A stretch of DNA of 64,000 bases from Thalassia testudinum. Taxonomy: Eukaryota > Streptophyta > Magnoliopsida > Alismatales > Hydrocharitaceae. Of the stretch, positions 44,145 through 57,120 are shown one piece after another; the stretch's first letter is position 1, and every line of letters begins with the position of its first letter. The translations under genes were made by a program, and so were the position numbers. The stretch is from the NCBI GenBank assembly GCA_037157565.1, contig JAZHRO010000012.1:61867501-61931500 (forward strand). Reading direction: 5' to 3'. The notes under the pieces are model-generated. The model was not told where the DNA came from. It worked only from the letters and a program-made list of their open reading frames with translations, and searched no databases.

Positions 44145-45901
44145 TGTAGTTTCCCCTACTTGGAGGGGTGAGATCAGCGTGACAAAAAATGCGGAATTGA
44201 AAATATAAACAATCTCACAAAAATAAGCAATCACAAAATGTACACAGGAATTTTTAGGTGGAAACCCAAATCGGGTAAAAACCACCACCTAACCCTCTCG
44301 AGTTAGGATTTTCCGATCAACCTAGTTGATCAAATCCACTAAACGAATCACTTTAAAACAAGGGTGATTCAACCTCAGTACAACCACGCTACAAGTACGA
44401 GGGTAGCGTTCCTCAACCCCTTCTCTCCATGAGAAGGATTTTGTCCCATGAAGGAGACGGGAATTCGCAAAGCGAATACCCAACCAAAAGACAAAGGTAA
44501 AATAAACAACAAACCTATAGAGCCAACAAAGTAATAAACCCAAGCTTCTATAGGATTTAGGAAACTCCCCTTTGCAAGGAGTGCGTCGACGATGACGCGG
44601 TGCGTGAGCCACGCGACGGCGCAACTTCGCTCTCGTGAACTACGGCGGGAGAGCGGGTGCGCGAAGGGAATGATGCTCTCAAGATGTAGAACTTGAGCTT
44701 AGAGAACAAGAGCTTCTTGGACACAAGAGAGTGGAAATACTTGATCTTAGTGTATCGCAAAGTGTTTCTTGTGTTTCTCTTGTTGTGTCTTGGTGTGTAA
44801 AGGCTCCCCTCTATTTATAGAGGCCTTAGGAAGGCTTTGGAAGGCTTAGGAAAGGTTCTATAGCCGTTGGGAACAAAGCCCAAGAGAATCAGGCCGAAAT
44901 CACGACAATGATTACACTCGACAGGGTGATCAGACGTCTAATTCTTGCATCAGACGTCTGGAAGGCCACTTTAAGACGTCTGATTTAAATGTCAGACGTC
45001 TGATTTAAATGTCAGACGTCTGATTCTATGCGGGTTTCTCCCTGACTTGAATCAGATCTAAACAGGGTTTTTACGCACGTCCATCAGACGACATACAGGA
45101 CGTCTTGCACTATGTCTGGACGTCTGGAAACTTACTTTTACTGTGGGAATTGATTTCCAAACGTTGCAACGGCTAGAAAATCTCTGAGAAGAGATTTTGG
45201 GTCAGCCGAGGCAAAATGGTCATTTATCAGACGTCTGGACAGTCATATGGACGTCTGATAAGGCTCTAACGGTCATATTCTTGAGTGTCTGCTAAGCCAG
45301 CCAACGGTCCACTAATTGGACGTCTGGCAAAGTCATCAGACGTCTCCTAAGACGTCTGGTCTAAGGTATGGACGTCTGATTTCATCAGACAGAACTAACT
45401 ATGTCCAGCCTAATAGTTATCAGACGTCTGAAACAACAGTCAGACGTCTTAAAATACATTATCAGACGTCTGATTTGGGAATTAGACGTCTGGAAAGTCT
45501 GTTTGAACCCTATATTGGTTTTCTAAGTATTCTACAGAAAACCTAAGTATCCTAGGGTTGTGCCGGTGTTCCTAGGACTACTGTTAGGGTTCTTTGAGGC
45601 TCTTTAACATGAAATATCTAAGGAAATAAAGAGCAACAAAAGAAACGAAAAATACAACAAGTACAAAAGAAGGAAATCTATCCTATTCTTCATTTCCTTC
45701 CATCTTCAATCTTTCGCTCCACACGAACCTCCTCTGTTTTCCGTCAAGCTCCTCCAATCCGTCCTGGATGCGAGCTCGAACTCCGTCTAAACACGTCCAT
45801 ATTTGCAATTGACCTGAAATCTAGGACTCAAATTGCAAATGTTAAATAACACGTGTTTTGTTATCATCAAAATAAATGATCGTGGTGCTCTAGCACCAAC
45901 A
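44145..45901 (-). mobile_element. Solo LTR, AGACGTCT-rich family, copy B
   Basis: The reverse complement starts TGTTGGTGCTAGAGCACC and ends GGGAAACTACA. TGTAG is duplicated at 44140-44144 and 45902-45906. It is 1757 bp against 1683 bp for copy A, partly because the unit GATTTAAATGTCAGACGTCT is repeated in tandem at 44980-45025. At 60260-60290 the uninterrupted target site is preserved in a related LTR, which confirms the insertion point. Confidence 0.85.
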
Positions 45902-46512
45902 TGTAGGACTACCACGAGAGACTCTCCCGGCCAGGAGAGTACCACGTGTACATCCTACATCACTGGAAAGACTGCAATCAAGATCGTTCCCTTGAGGGAC
46001 AGTAAAGATCAAGAAATGATCGGATTCTTAAGAGAATAAACAAATCAGAACTACTTAATTGAGCTAAATGGAATTGAATAATTAATTAGTTGCTTGTCTT
46101 ATGTTAATTGCATATAAATGGCTTAACCGCCACTCTACTCAATGTTAGCTGACTACGGATTTTATAACCTTTTTCAGGTCAGGGAGTTGACCAGCCTTAG
46201 CTGTTGTTCCCTTTCTTTTGTTTTCGAGCTTTTGTTGTTGTAGTGAGTACTCCAACATGTATTACTATTTCTATTACATTTCCTCTTTACTTTCCACTGT
46301 TGTAGTTGTGATGGCATGTAATATTGTGAGACATTTTGTTCTGTTTCCTTTTCTGTCTACTTATTTATTTTCTGCCTAGTTACATTGCATGTGTGGTTGT
46401 GGAATATTTCCTGCTTTTAGTTATTTCTCGTTGGACGACTGGGTCTTGGGATTAGTTGAGGCGGGTCGATTTCGAGTCCGGTAGGGATCTGGGATCGGGT
46501 TGTAACAAACAC

Positions 46513-47756
46513 CTACATATAAAATGCCTAATTTTCCATTCAACCTCTGAGTTGTTGTCCATTTTGAGCTCAGAGGAGTTTTTCCATCTAATTCCATGCA
46601 CATTGTGCATTGCAACACTATTCTTAATCTTTTCCTTTACTTAACTATGTGAGATCTTTATCCTTGAGTTTACGCGAACTCAAGTTTGATTCTCAGAGAT
46701 TTCTTGATCAATCTGTGTTATTAATCAATAATTGAATCAATTAAGGACTTCTTGAGGTTCTGTGCAACCTCAGGATTCTTTTAAGACACTTCCCAATCTG
46801 TTTAATGGAGAATTTTAGTCCAGTGTACTAAAACAGTCGTCACCGGAGCTCCAGCAAGCTCTGGCAACCTGACTTAGAGAATCAACCTTCTAGATCTTCT
46901 AAAAAGCTCCATATTAACTTGTATTGATTAGAGGATTGGAATCTACTCAATGGATTTAAGTTTTGATGACTAGATGTGTGGATTAATTACTGACTTGTCC
47001 AACTTCGATGGAGTTGGAGAGAGGTTTTTGATGAGGATTAGAGTCTGGTAATAGGTCCAAAAGCAAGAGTGAACCTTATATAATCTATTCTAGGTTTACA
47101 CTAGGTTTAGGAATCTTTGGATTGCTCTGACGAACAACCCATATCTAGAGCTCAGGCGGAGAGGTTTGAGAGCATGGCTGAGGTCATCAGAACACTATTT
47201 TAAGCCATGCAATCAATTCCTAGGGTTGAATTAGGTCTAATTAGTCCTTTAATTTGATTGGAATTGGGTTAATCTTGAAAGTCAATTTTCAAGATCAGCT
47301 AGTCAACTTGGAACTATTCTTGAGGGTAATGAGTTTGAAAATTTGATTTGATGGGATATTTTAATTCATGAGATGATTTGGGATTATTTAGAATAGGTTT
47401 GATTGTGATTTACTGAGTTTTTATGCAAATTTCAAGATTTAACCTATTTGGGTCCAAACTAGAACCCGAAGTTCTTCAGAGCCTTTTCATCGAGATTTCA
47501 TCTCGAAATTCATCCAGATTTGTTCCTTTTGACATTTTGAATCAACCTGGGTTGTTAGTTATGATCTTATTCTACTTGTTGAACTGATTCACACTGAAAT
47601 TAAAGTTCTGCACTCTGAGATCAAAACTCTGAAGCTCAATGAGCTTCCTAAGCTTTCTTGATCTTCTTTTCTTCCTCAATTCAGTGTTGAATGTAATCGA
47701 CTTTCTGCGACATGTTAATCAATCACTCACAATAAAGAGCTGTTGTCGGATTTTTA
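46513..47756 (-). other. Probable internal leader of an old Athila-type element, no ORF
   Basis: The DNA left of the PBS-like site at 47757 should be the 5' internal region of a minus-strand element. I found no gag frame in it; the longest frames are under 80 codons. The element was later cut at 46507 by the Tekay-type solo LTR. Confidence 0.35.
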
Positions 47757-47774
47757 TCCCCGGTAATGGTGCCA
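47757..47774 (-). other. Decayed tRNA-Asp primer-binding site
   Basis: The minus strand reads TGGCACCATTACCGGGGA, identical to the site at 16497-16514 except for three transitions. An LTR-like TG start follows seven bases away on the + strand, at 47782. Confidence 0.75.
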
Positions 47775-48049
47775 AAAAATATGTAGCGATCGATCACGGT
47801 TTGTATAAAAATTGTCATTCTTGTAGTATATATCACAAATACAAACTATTATCACGTCAATTTTATTTAATTACATAATTTTTACTGGTTTATTCCAGGT
47901 CATTCACTGGGAGGCAATTATTGATATACATCATTCTCTAAGTCCAATATCATTTTTTAATTCCAAAAAGATCAATTTTATGTACAATCTTGAATGAATG
48001 AATTAATGAATGAAAGAATTAAACTAATTTATGTACCAAAGAATGTATT

Positions 48050-48480
48050 CAAATGCTTGCAAACATATATATGCAAACAAGCATCAAACACTATAAATGA
48101 ATAATATATACTATATACTTATAACTTATAATAACAATACTTGTATATATATACAATAGTAAATAATAATATATCCTATACTAACTTAATATACTAACAT
48201 ATATAGTAACATATATAGTATGTACAACAACATATATAAATGTTGCTAAACCTTAGGAAAAACTATGTACATAAACTAAGGTAAAAATAGGGTCTATAAT
48301 GACACTTATTTTATTTACAGTGACGGATTATTCTATCAGTAAAGCTATACTGTTATTTATATACATATATAACTCAAACATTACCTATACTATGTATACT
48401 TATTATACATATACTTATTATTTACAGTATACTTATATATATACACACACTATACGGATATACATATACACTTAACTCTT
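48050..48480. repeat. AT-rich TATATA/ACATAT run
   Basis: Dense short repeats of TATATA, ACATATAT and ATACTTATA. A similar run lies at 49560-49860. No gene in either. Confidence 0.8.
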
Positions 48481-49079
48481 CTTTCTCTTCTTAGTTCTCT
48501 CTTCTTCTTAACTCTGTTCTTCTTCTTAGTTACAGCTCTCTCATTCACTTACACTTTCTAACACTTAGCCGATTTCTTTCTCATTCTCTTTGAGGTCCTT
48601 AACACTTAGCCGCTTTCTCTTCTTTTTCTTTCTTCTTTCTTAACCCCTCATTAGCCTTCACTTAGTACAAAAATTAGGTTTTAGGATGCTAGGCGGCCTT
48701 TTCGAGGGATAACAGCACCCTCTCAGGTGGGATCAAGTACTCTACTAAGGCCACCCTGATTTGTTTAATTAGCCTCTTAATTTCGGTTTAAGTTCAATAG
48801 TGGGCCTACATAGGCTCATGCACAGTGTCTGGCCCTCGGCCCACACCGCATACTAACATCACATCACAAAGCTCAGAATATGCTTGAGGGGTCAATGGTT
48901 TTTTTGCACTCAGCTCTTGTCGATTGGGAAGAGAGAATAACAAAAACAATAAAAGGTGCCCCATGCGCTTGCCCATCCACGATGTGGCGCTTTCTTAAGC
49001 GCTCCATAGCGCTGAATTCCCAGCGCACCTGTTCTGATTTCAATGTTTTGGCCCTCGATTTGAGGGCCATAATTTATTA

Positions 49080-49870
49080 TAATTTAAAAATAAATTATGG
49101 GACATTAAAGTATTTACATAGGACTACACAATTATATAATTTATTTACAAAATTAATTACATTTATTATATAAATAAATTAGGCAAATCTTACCGTTTAT
49201 TCATACTGTTTATTGGGTTTTATTTCTTAATTACATCTAAATTAGTTATTGTATGGTCTAATTGGCCCTGTACAGTATTAATATACACATTAACATATTT
49301 AATAAATATTTTTATTATATTTTACAACATTTATTTTGATTTTATTTACATTTAGATAGCTTATTTCAGGCTATCTTATATATAAATTAGGTTTAAATAG
49401 TATAATACATTATAAATATAATTAAATGAGCTTAATTTAATTAAAATACATTAATACAAATGTATAATATAAGTTAGTTTAGTTATAACTTAAATTACTA
49501 ATTTATTTTAATTTAAGCTAATAACTTAGCTAGTAACTTAATAAATTAATTATTTATTCTATATACATAATTAAATTATGGTATAGGGTTCCTTATGTAC
49601 ATAATATACATATAATTACGCATGTACAATATCATTAATAAATATGTTTATTTATATGAGTTTATTAATATACATAACTTATAGTACATATAAGTTAGTA
49701 TAATTAATAAATAATTATATAAATAAGTTATGTACAATTTAAGTTATGTTATAGCATACATACATAAGTTATATATATACATATTATATACATACTATGC
49801 ATTATGTACATAGATAGCTTAGTATATAACTTATATTTACATATATATACATAATATACAAGATGTTTTT
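49080..49870. repeat. Very AT-rich stretch with TATACATA repeats
   Basis: About 800 bases built largely of AATTTA, TATAAATA and ACATATATA words. No ORF of note. It probably represents decayed repeat DNA inside the long LTR. Confidence 0.7.
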
Positions 49871-52800
49871 AGGTATTTTTGTGGTTTTTCTGATTTTTAT
49901 GGGTTTTATATGTTTTGTAGAAGTAGGGGATGAGAAAGAAAGAGATAGATGAGAACAATAGAGTGTTTTTGGCATTTTTATAGTTAAGCTCTTTATTAAA
50001 TTCTAAGGTATATTGAATCGTCGGCTGGTATGTTCTACCAAATCGGGGGTTTAGAATACCATGAAACTTGGTATGTACTTAAAAGTATACCTAATCTTCA
50101 CCAATACAAGTTTATTTTATTTTTTTGGATTTTTTAACATTTTTATTTATTTACAAATGAAACACATTTTAGGCCTTTAAGAGTGTTTTCAAGTAAGTCC
50201 TAAGGCCTAAATGAGGGTTTCAAGGCTGGAATAAATAGTAAAGGAGCTCAGTTATGCTCAACATGTGATATGGAAAAAGTGCAAGCAGCTAAGCATGAAA
50301 TTCAACTTGGATTTCCATTAATTTGGATTTTGGATAGTTGATATACATGAGTGCTGACAAGAGAGTTTAATTAATGAGATTACAAGCCATTCAAATGAGA
50401 TTTAAAGATCATTTCAGCTACATGAAAGCTTGTACAAATACAATACACATTATAGTACATGTCAGTCAATTAAAGAACTTAAATCCTAGCTCACTGTCCT
50501 AATAAATTCAAACCATTCAGCATGAGTGATAGCTGTAGCAGCACCTAAATAACAGTAGCAGCAACATCTGCAGAAACTGCTACCTGGTCAGTTGCTCAGA
50601 TGTCTTAACTTAATTCAAACCCCTACTACAGTGTATCCAGTAATCAAAGAAACCATCTAAAGTAGGTCCAGACCTCCAATTCATTGGACTAATTTCTTGA
50701 TTCATTACATTTATATCCTAGATTTGACTTGAAAAAGTCTGATCAAAGATACAAAATGTTTGAACTAGGGAATAATTTGCTTGATTTTAGTTAAAATGTA
50801 GCTGCATCATGCAGCAATTTAATATGATGGACTGGGATTCGATGAAAATTCTGACTTAATCTTCCTACTGCTACTATAGACAGTAAAGAAAAATAAGTGA
50901 GATCATGAATTCCATTGAAAACCAAATTACAATGCTCCGATGCTTGAAATAAGAGTTAATCCCTTAAAATGTTGTTGCTGTGCAGCCTTTTGATGTACTG
51001 AAATGGGGGGAGTTTTGACTTTAAAATCAGAAATTCAAGCAACCGTTTACAACATAATCAGTCTGGACACTCATTCAAAAGCAAATCCAAGCAATGCAAT
51101 CATCATCAATACTTCAGAAATTCATGAGACAAACCTGAAAACTCTTTTAGTTAGCGAGAAAATGAGGAGAAATCCATATAAGTCTCCCCAGAAATGTATT
51201 GAAATCCTAATAAGCACCTCACGTTACATTATAGACAATGTAAACTAAGGTGGCAAATTAGGATTTCAATGCGACAAAACCAAATAAAAAGTGTCTCAAA
51301 CAGATTCTGAAAAATTCAGGATTCATTCCCGATTAAGGGAATCTTGAAAACCAATGAGAAATCTGATTGCCCTCTCTCTTATGCCATAGATAGCATGAAG
51401 AGAGAATCTAAATCCAATGATAAAACCATTGAAAACAAACCCAAATCATCTGATTCGCATTAAAAATAAATAGAGGGACTTTTTGAATTTGATGAGATGG
51501 ATGGGGAGTCCCTTAATGTTTATAATGAGCATCCAAATCGGATCTGAATACTTAAGAGAATCAAGTCTGATTTGGTGCTCTGATGGGTGGGTGATTGGTG
51601 AAAAACACGAGGAAATAAAAAAGCGAAATGGAAATGTGTAGGGGGAGAAAATAGTGATCAGTGAATGGGGGAATTCATCTCCTCTGATCTAAAGTGATCA
51701 GATGTGGTGAAAAGGTGAATCTCTATACTAACTCTACCCCTAAGCTACACTGCAGTCACGCATCAGCAGATCAGAGTTAATCTACATCAAAATTCTACTA
51801 CTAAACCGCTCTAATTAACACTACAGCTAATCTAGAAAACAATAAAACTAATCTAAATGGAAGAATAGGACCTTTGAATCTCTACCCGGTGGATGGAGAG
51901 GAAGAATGGTGGGAGAAAGTGCTCCAGCAGAGGGTAAACTTGCTAGTGGAGTTCTGGGTCGCCCTCAGGTGTTACGAAGTCCTTAGCGGCGAGGAGAGTC
52001 TAAGAAGAAGTGGAATTTCACCACCGGTGGCAGTGAAAATGGGGAAATGTGAGGAGGAGAGCTGGAGGGGAAGATTGATCTGCTTGAGAGGTCTAGAAGG
52101 GAGCGATCTCTCGCATGCGCAGTAGTGGAGCTCCTTAAGTATACTAACAATGAATCTGAGCATCGTGGTAGTGCGATTAGGCTCCAAGGGCGTGGGCAGT
52201 GGGAATTTGAGGAGAGAGCGCACATAAGCTTAAATCAAAAAGCGACCATTGGATGGGATCTGGATGAGGTGGTGATCGCACGTGCGGAGTCGCGTGAAGC
52301 TTCTAATTAAGGAGATCCACAGATCATGAGGTGAGGGAGGATCAATGGTCACGATTGCTCATGTTCTTGTGCACTACAGTGTTTTCGTGTGGCTACAGGT
52401 GGCTGGAGGAGTGTTGGTGAATTTGCAAGGAAGGCCCCTCAGCGAAGGGGTAGAAAGATTACACAGAAGCCTATAAGTGGTAAAAAGGTATAATAGAACG
52501 GTCCTTTTAGGCTTGCAAATAGGTCCTTGCGGCCAACAAATGGGTCCTTGGCTAGTTTTCAAAGAATGAAATGTAATTTACTAAGGACCTAAATGTGAAT
52601 CTTTAAATGCAAGGCCCTATTGATGTCCAAATGCATTCAAGTTTTTATTTGAACATTTAAGAAGTTAATTACACTTTTGATTTGAACTTTTAAACTTATT
52701 TGTGTGTTCAATTTGCACTTAGATCACCATTTATCCTTATTTAAAAGAACATCTCATTTAATGACCTAATTATGCATTTTTAACACAAAATTGATGTTTT

Positions 52801-52895
52801 AGGTCTTTTTCTCTATTTCTCACACTTAACCCTTTTTATATGTTAATTTGATAGTGTTTAACCTAATTTCTAGCTAAACTTAGGCAATTTAGCTA

Positions 52896-52915
52896 TGATG
52901 AGTCGCAACTCATCA
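52896..52915. repeat. Palindromic LTR end
   Basis: TGATGAGTCGCAACTCATCA has 8-bp perfect arms and a 4-nt centre exactly at the predicted LTR terminus. Confidence 0.7.
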
Positions 52916-55135
52916 GAATGCAATCTGCAGCATTCTAGTTCTCTCAAATGAGAGATATTTCCTTTCTGCAGGTCATTTGACTTGAAAGCACATCTCTTAA
53001 GCACATAAGAAACACATGAACAGTGCCATGTTATCCTTATAAATCTTTAGATCAAATCTGACCAAACTATCAAATTTGTGTTAAAATCGTGTAGCTGAGT
53101 CTTACAGCTTTCGATCGAGCTACTATGAGCTCGATTTGGATCACTGAGCTGCCTGGAATCTCCATCTTAAGATCTCGCCAGTGGACACAACAGCGAAGAA
53201 AGAGAGCTAAATTAAGTCCCATGCCAAAAATGAGAGAACGCTCGTGCTGGTATAAAATGAATTAAGTGCACAGCAGAAGTGGTCAGCACAGAGCACACTT
53301 ATGAGCATATTCTAGATCTCTTGAGCGCATGAATGTGCACGTGTAGGTGTGCGTGCATGGGCTGGAGTGGGCATGAGCATGATTCATGGGCCTGATGGGC
53401 TTGATTTTGTGCACATCTAAATGATTAAAATCCACCTAAATAAACTAGGCTTAGGCTTGAGTAGGGTCTGGTCCTGCCTCTAGTGGGCGCTGTGTATCTC
53501 TGAAAGAGCCCAAGCCGCCCATTAACAAATTTTTTTTAATTGTTAAATGTGGGTTAAAGGTCTAAAAAAATGGCTTAAGTGTGGAATAAGAGTGCACAGT
53601 AAAAAGAGAAGCAGAGAGTTAAGAAAAATATGAAAGAGAGAGAAGGCTTATAGAGAGTTAAACATGAAGAGAAGAAAGAGGAGAGTTTGAATGAAATGAT
53701 TAATTTAAAGAGAAGTAGATGTTTGAAGGATTAATCAGAAGTCTAATTTTGATTTTTAAGTCATCTAATTTCTTAATGGACATTTGATTGAAGGTTGATT
53801 TAAGAGAAGTGCTTGAGCTTCATTGTACAAAGGCATTTATATTCATTTAAACATTTCTTTATGCCTTATATTTTGCAAATAATTATAAAAACATTTCTTT
53901 TCTTGCTTTTTATTGTAAAAATCATTCATGTACATTTCTTTTCATTAATGGAATAGTTGCTTGTTTTCATGTTCAGTTTTATATGCGGTTATTCTTGTGC
54001 TTAACATATTTGTAATTATTGATTTAATTAATTAATTAATTAGTTAATTATGCATTAGAATAAAAATGGTGAATTCAACTATAATTATACCTCCCCGTGA
54101 ACAACCTGGATCAACCAGTTAAAAGAAATAAAATCTAAAATGTTTGGTTAGGTTGACCCTATACTACAATCAACGACAATAACTTAACAATTCAAGTTAA
54201 CCTAAGTCCATTCTTTATGTAGTTAATTAATACTGATAACCTTAATTAACTGTGTTGAGAAAAAATGCATCATGGAGTTCTGGACAAAGTCTTAAGGATT
54301 GTGGAGTAAGTTAATTCCTTCCGCCCTCCCAGTCGGTTAGCCAAGGGTTACGACAGCAACGCCATCCTCGTAGAAGATAAGTGGGGTTCCTGGCAAGCAT
54401 ACCCCAGTGCCCATTCGCGAAAGTGGTCACCTCCACGAGTGAAGGACCACCTTCCTCAAAATAGCAATTGACCCATCGAGGGTCACAACAACAAAAAAGA
54501 AAGCTAACTCCCTCGCTGTAGGTACCACAAGGACCGAATTGATGGTAACACCATTATTAGCCATAACTAGCTTGAATTAGTTAGAATCAAGAGATAAATG
54601 CTCCTAAATGATTGCCTGAGGACCGTAATTCTACTCAGATCTGTTTTAAGGAGAAATCAATAAAATAGGGCTAAATATGCAATTTTAACATCACATCACA
54701 AATGCAGAATAACCACGGGGTCAACCAGGGGTTAATCTAAGGTCAATTGAGCACTAAAGACTAAGAAGTGGGTCGACACTAATAGAAATAAGGTTTTACG
54801 CATTTCGAGAACCAAATTAATACACAAAATCCTAATTCTCAACCCCACTTGAATTGAAGAGGTTCTGGTTAGGATAAAATTCATCTAAACCTTTTAAAAT
54901 TTATAGAAAAATATTCTAAGTGGTTTGATTTTTTTGTTTTGACCATCTGAGTCCATTTTGACCTAGAATAGAGTTTCAGATGGTATTTTGCCTAATTTGG
55001 GCTTATGCACAAATTGCCTAGTCAAACGTGATCAAAACTCAAATCCAACTTCACCATTAGATTCCCTGGGTCCAAATTAGATTAAGACCAAAATTTGGGC
55101 CTAAATCAAAGTCCATCTTAACCTAGTTTGCAATT
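52916..55135. other. Intergenic or unclassified repeat, no gene seen
   Basis: No frame above 60 codons with protein character. A run of ATTAATTA units lies at 54019-54052. The block 54250-54560 is moderately GC-rich with GTGGGGTTCC.. and CACCTCCACGAG but no recognisable element boundary. Confidence 0.4.
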
Positions 55136-57120
55136 TAGTCCCACAAACTTCTATTTCCTACACTCAAACCCTTAGTTTTCTCTTCTTCGTAAAATTCCCC
55201 CTACTGCCATTGAAGGTTTGAACAGGATCTCCTCGCGACCTGTCGACCTTCATACTTGGAAACTTTCTTGATTTCTCAATCAAGCTCTCCCAAAATTGGA
55301 GGAGATGATTGGTAGAGGGTCCCCTACCATTTGAGCTCGATTCCAAGATCTAAATCGAAGCCAAAATCCCTAACGAACTCGAAATTTTAGGGATCCTAAA
55401 TCCCTTAAAATCATGACTCATTCAGGTTCCTCCCCTGATTTAGAGCTCATTTCTGAGGTCTATAAAAACTCCATGAAGTTCCAGCATTCAAGGTAGTCAA
55501 TTCTAGGCCGATTCTGACCTTCCTCCCTCCTCATTGGCCAAGAACTCCGTCGACTTCGGCGAGCACCCTCTCCTCCTTCCCCAGGCCGGCCAACGGTCAA
55601 ATTGACCAGCCCAATACCTTCCTCTCCTTCGTCCGCTCCTTGCTTACCATCGCAGGGGCACCTACCTCCTCTATTGCCACCGTTATCCCTCAATGGAGAC
55701 TTCATCCTCTCCAGCGTCAACCAATCAAAGCTGGTGCGGATCCCTCTTCCCCTTCGCTCGTAGCTAAGTGCAATCTCCTTTCCTTCTTTAGGTTAGATTC
55801 AACCCCTTCCCAATCCAATTCCGTTGCCAATCACTGCTTTCCCCTTTCATCTTCTTCCATGACGGCAACAGCTTCGATGAAGCCCCCACGCCACCGTCGA
55901 CCATCACACGCCCAACCACCAACACCAGATGCTTCCCCATCACTCACCGACCAAAAGCCTTATACCAATTTAAAACTTCAACCACTATTTTGCCCATCCA
56001 ACCAACCCACTTCCCGTACACCATCACCAACTTCGCCACGCCACCTCAGACCTCCAATCACCACATCAACACCACCGTTGGACTCGCCGACCTCCGGTGA
56101 CTCTCTTGAATGTGCTAATTGGGGCTTAAGGCCTGTGTTCATGATTATAGGTATTACGACCTCCAGCCACCATCTTTGTCACCGACAGCCACCAACTGGC
56201 CTCCTTCGACCTCAAATCTACCTTCAACCAATGCGAACAGCTCTCAGGAAGTGACTTGGGCTTCCAATTGTGAAGAAGCAACGTAGCAACAACCTCGATT
56301 TCACAAGGGCATTCATGGCTGCAAAGAAGAAGAAACCTTGTTGTTTAGTCCCACATCGTGGGCACCAAACCGAGTGAAGCACATAAAGGAGTTTGTGCCA
56401 AGGTCCCATTGCCTTTTCACACAAGGGGTGAGGTCCCTCACACTCTTGACTGCACTCCTCACTCAGTATTCACAGCCGATGAGTCTGGACCCTATACTCG
56501 ACTCATTTACCCAATTAGGAGAGATTTTGAGGGTAAGGGTAGGTTTTGCACCTCGGGATGTGAGCCTTGTGTGTTAATACTTAGTGTCTCTGAGGCTTTG
56601 TGAGGCCCTTGAGCCTCTGCGATTGTGCCTTAGCCTTGTGCTGAGGCCTGAGTATTTAAGGCATCTGTGCCTTGCTTGCGACGTCTGATTTGGTTGGTTC
56701 TGTGGATTTATTCGAGCTATTGGTTGATATATGGTTCAGGCTACTGTTAGAAAATTTGAGTTGTGGGATATATGCTTAATTTGAGGGATTAAGTGGTGAT
56801 TTAAATCACTATTCTTTTTAGGGTTTCTGATTTCCTTTTACCCCACTAACTCTTGAGATATATTTGTATAAGTGAATACATTTTTCGAGTATATTATTCA
56901 TTGAATATATTGATTGCGATTCATTATTGTGCTCATCTGTTATTAATTGCGATTAGCATTATGAATTCCAAATTTGCACCCTGTGAATGATCTAAGACTC
57001 ACTTGTGTTTTGAGTTTATAAATTTTAAGTGCTGTATCGCTTTTGTTCGCTATACTACGATCTGTTTTCTTAAAACTCGACGAAAGTGACATAACATGGA
57101 GCCACGGACTTCCGCGATTT
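55136..57120 (+). other. LTR-like block with TATA box, unclassified
   Basis: A TATAAAAA box at 55461-55468 is followed by a C-rich, protein-like stretch and then an AT-rich end, the layout usual in plant gypsy LTRs. A 204-codon Pro/Ser/Thr-rich frame at 55640-56254 has no domain I know and probably follows from base composition. Ends were not found. Confidence 0.3.

Larger units (their letters stand above)
41824..46507 (+). mobile_element. Tekay-type solo LTR containing a nested solo LTR
   Basis: It starts TGAAATGACCC and ends GGGTTGTAACA, with AACAC duplicated at 41819-41823 and 46508-46512. Without the insertion at 44145-45906 it is about 2.9 kb. It matches the LTR at 58482-60972 from the first bases (TGAAATGACCCTTTC) to the last, and matches the 31508 LTR in its second half. 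No internal region remains, so it is a solo LTR. Four AGACGTCT-type clusters lie between 42550 and 42940. Confidence 0.85.
47782..52915 (-). mobile_element. Probable long LTR (about 5.1 kb) of an old Athila-type element
   Basis: On the + strand it starts TGTAGCGATCGATCACGG next to the decayed PBS and ends ACTCATCA; on the element's strand it begins TGATGAG like the young copies. Order of parts also fits: a CTT-rich stretch (48480-48660), a GC-richer block (51870-52330), then a GGCAAATAGGTCC.. and AT-rich end. The length is about twice that of the young LTR, so further insertions are likely inside, especially 48800-51500. The other LTR was not found. Confidence 0.5.

Noticed and set aside
55640..56254. 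204-codon Pro/Ser/Thr-rich protein
   Set aside because: No domain; composition matches C-rich LTR segments. Kept only as a note in the block description.
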